Shown: in pieces, positions 62,997 to 64,000 of the stretch
Numbering within the stretch: the stretch's first letter is position 1
Layout: each line of letters starts with the position of its first letter
Origin: Thermus amyloliquefaciens
Lineage (GTDB): Bacteria; Deinococcota; Deinococci; Deinococcales; Thermaceae
NCBI RefSeq assembly: GCF_000744885.1
Contig: NZ_JQMV01000003.1
Location: 1,116,001 to 1,180,000 of the forward strand
Length of the DNA: 64,000 nucleotides
Direction of reading: 5' to 3'
The notes under the pieces: model-generated
Databases searched by the model: none
What the model saw: the letters and a program-made list of their open reading frames with translations, nothing else
What the model was told of the DNA's origin: nothing
Made by a program: the position numbers and the translations under genes

Positions 62997-64000
62997 CCCT
63001 GGGCTTAGGCCGCGTCTCCTGGGTCTTTTTCGGCTTGGGCCTCTGGCTTTTCCTCTTCGCCCTAGGGCTTTATAGCCTGGTCACCCATCCGCCCAGGATC
63101 CTCAGGGCCCCCCCTCCGGCCCCGGCGCCTAGGGGCACCCTCTACGCCCAAGACGGTACCCCCTTGGCCGTAAGCCTCGAGGGGGGACGCTACTACCCCT
63201 TGGGGACGAGCGCCAGCCAGCTTTTGGGCTTTGGGGAGCGGGGCTCGGGCCGGGGCTTGGAGGGGCTGGAGCGGGATTTGAACGCGGCCCTCGAGGCGGG
63301 CCGCTCCTTCACCCTCACCCTGGACCCCTGGGTCCAGGCCATGGCGGAAAGGGCGCTATGGGAAGGGCTGGCGCGAAGCCGGGGGGCCTTTGGCACCCTG
63401 CTCGTCCTGGACAGGGAAGGTAACCTCCGGGCCGTGGCCAACGGCCCGGCCTTTGACCCCCTGGCCCCCAGGCGGGACCCCCGCCAGGACATCTCCTGGC
63501 GTAACCACGCCTTTTTGGTACCCTTGGAGCCCGGCTCCACCATGAAGGCCCTCACTGCCGCCATGCTGCTGGAGGAAGGGGCGGCCAGCCTCACCACCCG
63601 GGTGGAGGCCCCCATGCGCCGGGTGGTGGACGGATGGACCATCCGGGACGCCATCCCCCACCCCCCCGTCCTCACCCTGGCCGAGGTGCTTCGCTACTCC
63701 TCCAACGTGGGCATCAGCCTGCTGGCCGAAGCCCTGCCCAAGCGGGTTTTCCACCAATACATGGAACGGCTCCACCTCACCGATCCCACCCCCCTTCCCG
63801 GGGTAAGGGTGGCCGCCCCGGTGGTGAACCCCCCTCAGACCTGGAGCCCCGCCGCCTACGCCAACCACACCTTCGGCCAGGGGTTTCTGGTAACCCCCTT
63901 GCACCTGGCCGCCGCCTTCAACGCCCTGGTGGACGGCACCTACCGCCCCCCTCGGCTTTTCACCCACCAGGAAGCCCGGTCCGAACGGGTCTTTTCCCAG
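62993..64000 (+). CDS. ftsI: Peptidoglycan transpeptidase FtsI/PBP (3' end outside window)
   Basis: The first 336 codons of a class B penicillin-binding protein. GTG 62993 overlaps the ftsL stop (GTGA). One membrane helix (about 9-29) is followed by an outside pedestal domain starting RGTLYAQDGTPLAVSL. The catalytic S182-T-M-K185 motif is in EPGSTMKALTAA and the second motif S236-S-N238 in RYSSNVGISLL. The KTG motif lies beyond the edge. The pedestal is shorter than in E. coli FtsI, as in other Thermus. It crosslinks septal peptidoglycan. Confidence 0.93.
   Translation, partial: MTLGLGRVSWVFFGLGLWLFLFALGLYSLVTHPPRILRAPPPAPAPRGTLYAQDGTPLAVSLEGGRYYPLGTSASQLLGFGERGSGRGLEGLERDLNAALEAGRSFTLTLDPWVQAMAERALWEGLARSRGAFGTLLVLDREGNLRAVANGPAFDPLAPRRDPRQDISWRNHAFLVPLEPGSTMKALTAAMLLEEGAASLTTRVEAPMRRVVDGWTIRDAIPHPPVLTLAEVLRYSSNVGISLLAEALPKRVFHQYMERLHLTDPTPLPGVRVAAPVVNPPQTWSPAAYANHTFGQGFLVTPLHLAAAFNALVDGTYRPPRLFTHQEARSERVFSQ

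Overview
The window is a contiguous piece of a Thermus-type chromosome (phylum Deinococcota). The evidence is very high GC with a strong G/C bias at third codon positions, GTG/TTG starts, many genes that start 6-8 nt downstream of a TANNNT box with no ribosome binding site (leaderless), and proteins whose sequence and length match Thermus homologues (ClpP of 194 aa, PanD of 120 aa, MgtE, TrmI, CsaB, RNase P RNA). Gene density is above 90 percent, and many adjacent genes overlap by 1-16 nt.

Layout. 1-1600: 5' part of a YugP-like zinc metallopeptidase under a yybP-ykoY-type riboswitch, then insertion sequence copy 1. 1646-4103: sulfurtransferase, serine dehydratase, response regulator. 4107-7694 (minus): ffh-rpsP-KH-rimM-trmD-rplS. 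7786-11958 (plus): mgtE behind a possible switching leader, a pyrophosphatase-like/ADP-ribosylglycohydrolase fusion, and a Tat-type beta-propeller protein. 11948-16867 (minus): ymdB-ppc-NYN-queA. 17075-21178: small membrane protein, recO, greA, pabC, and a damaged pabB-pabA fusion. 21278-28099: a 14-repeat propeller, metH, pncB. 28206-31809 (minus): rhodanese, tRNA-His, tRNA-Leu, tig, clpP, clpX. 31953-40538 (plus): carB, then a compact run with a c-di-AMP receptor-like protein, DsbA-like oxidoreductase, trmI, rqcH, panD, a UbiA/MqnP-type prenyltransferase and a YwlG-like protein. 40501-48458 (minus): class V aminotransferase and an ArsR-led seven-gene hydrogenase-4-like operon.

48544-64000: an unknown gene, mscL, an ABC-transporter ATPase gene broken by insertion sequence copy 2, DUF5693-csaB for cell-wall polysaccharide pyruvylation, an unknown 369-residue protein, an epsilon-type exonuclease, gatA, miaA, hsp20, tdk, rpmE, rnpB, and the start of the division/cell-wall cluster (mraZ-rsmH-ftsL-ftsI) behind a long array of MraZ-type boxes.

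The most unusual system is the membrane complex at 41569-48132. Its ion-pumping subunits keep their key acidic and lysine residues. Its hydrogenase-like large subunit has lost the NiFe-binding cysteines, and its small subunit has lost the cysteines of the proximal iron-sulfur cluster, so only one ferredoxin-type cluster seems possible. It therefore looks like an energy-converting-hydrogenase-related (Ehr) complex whose electron path is cut back further than usual.

Two loci (pabB near 20500-20800 and hyfB near 47991) carry frame lesions at or near short G/C runs. These could be real gene decay or base-calling errors, and must be resolved before either gene is called a pseudogene.
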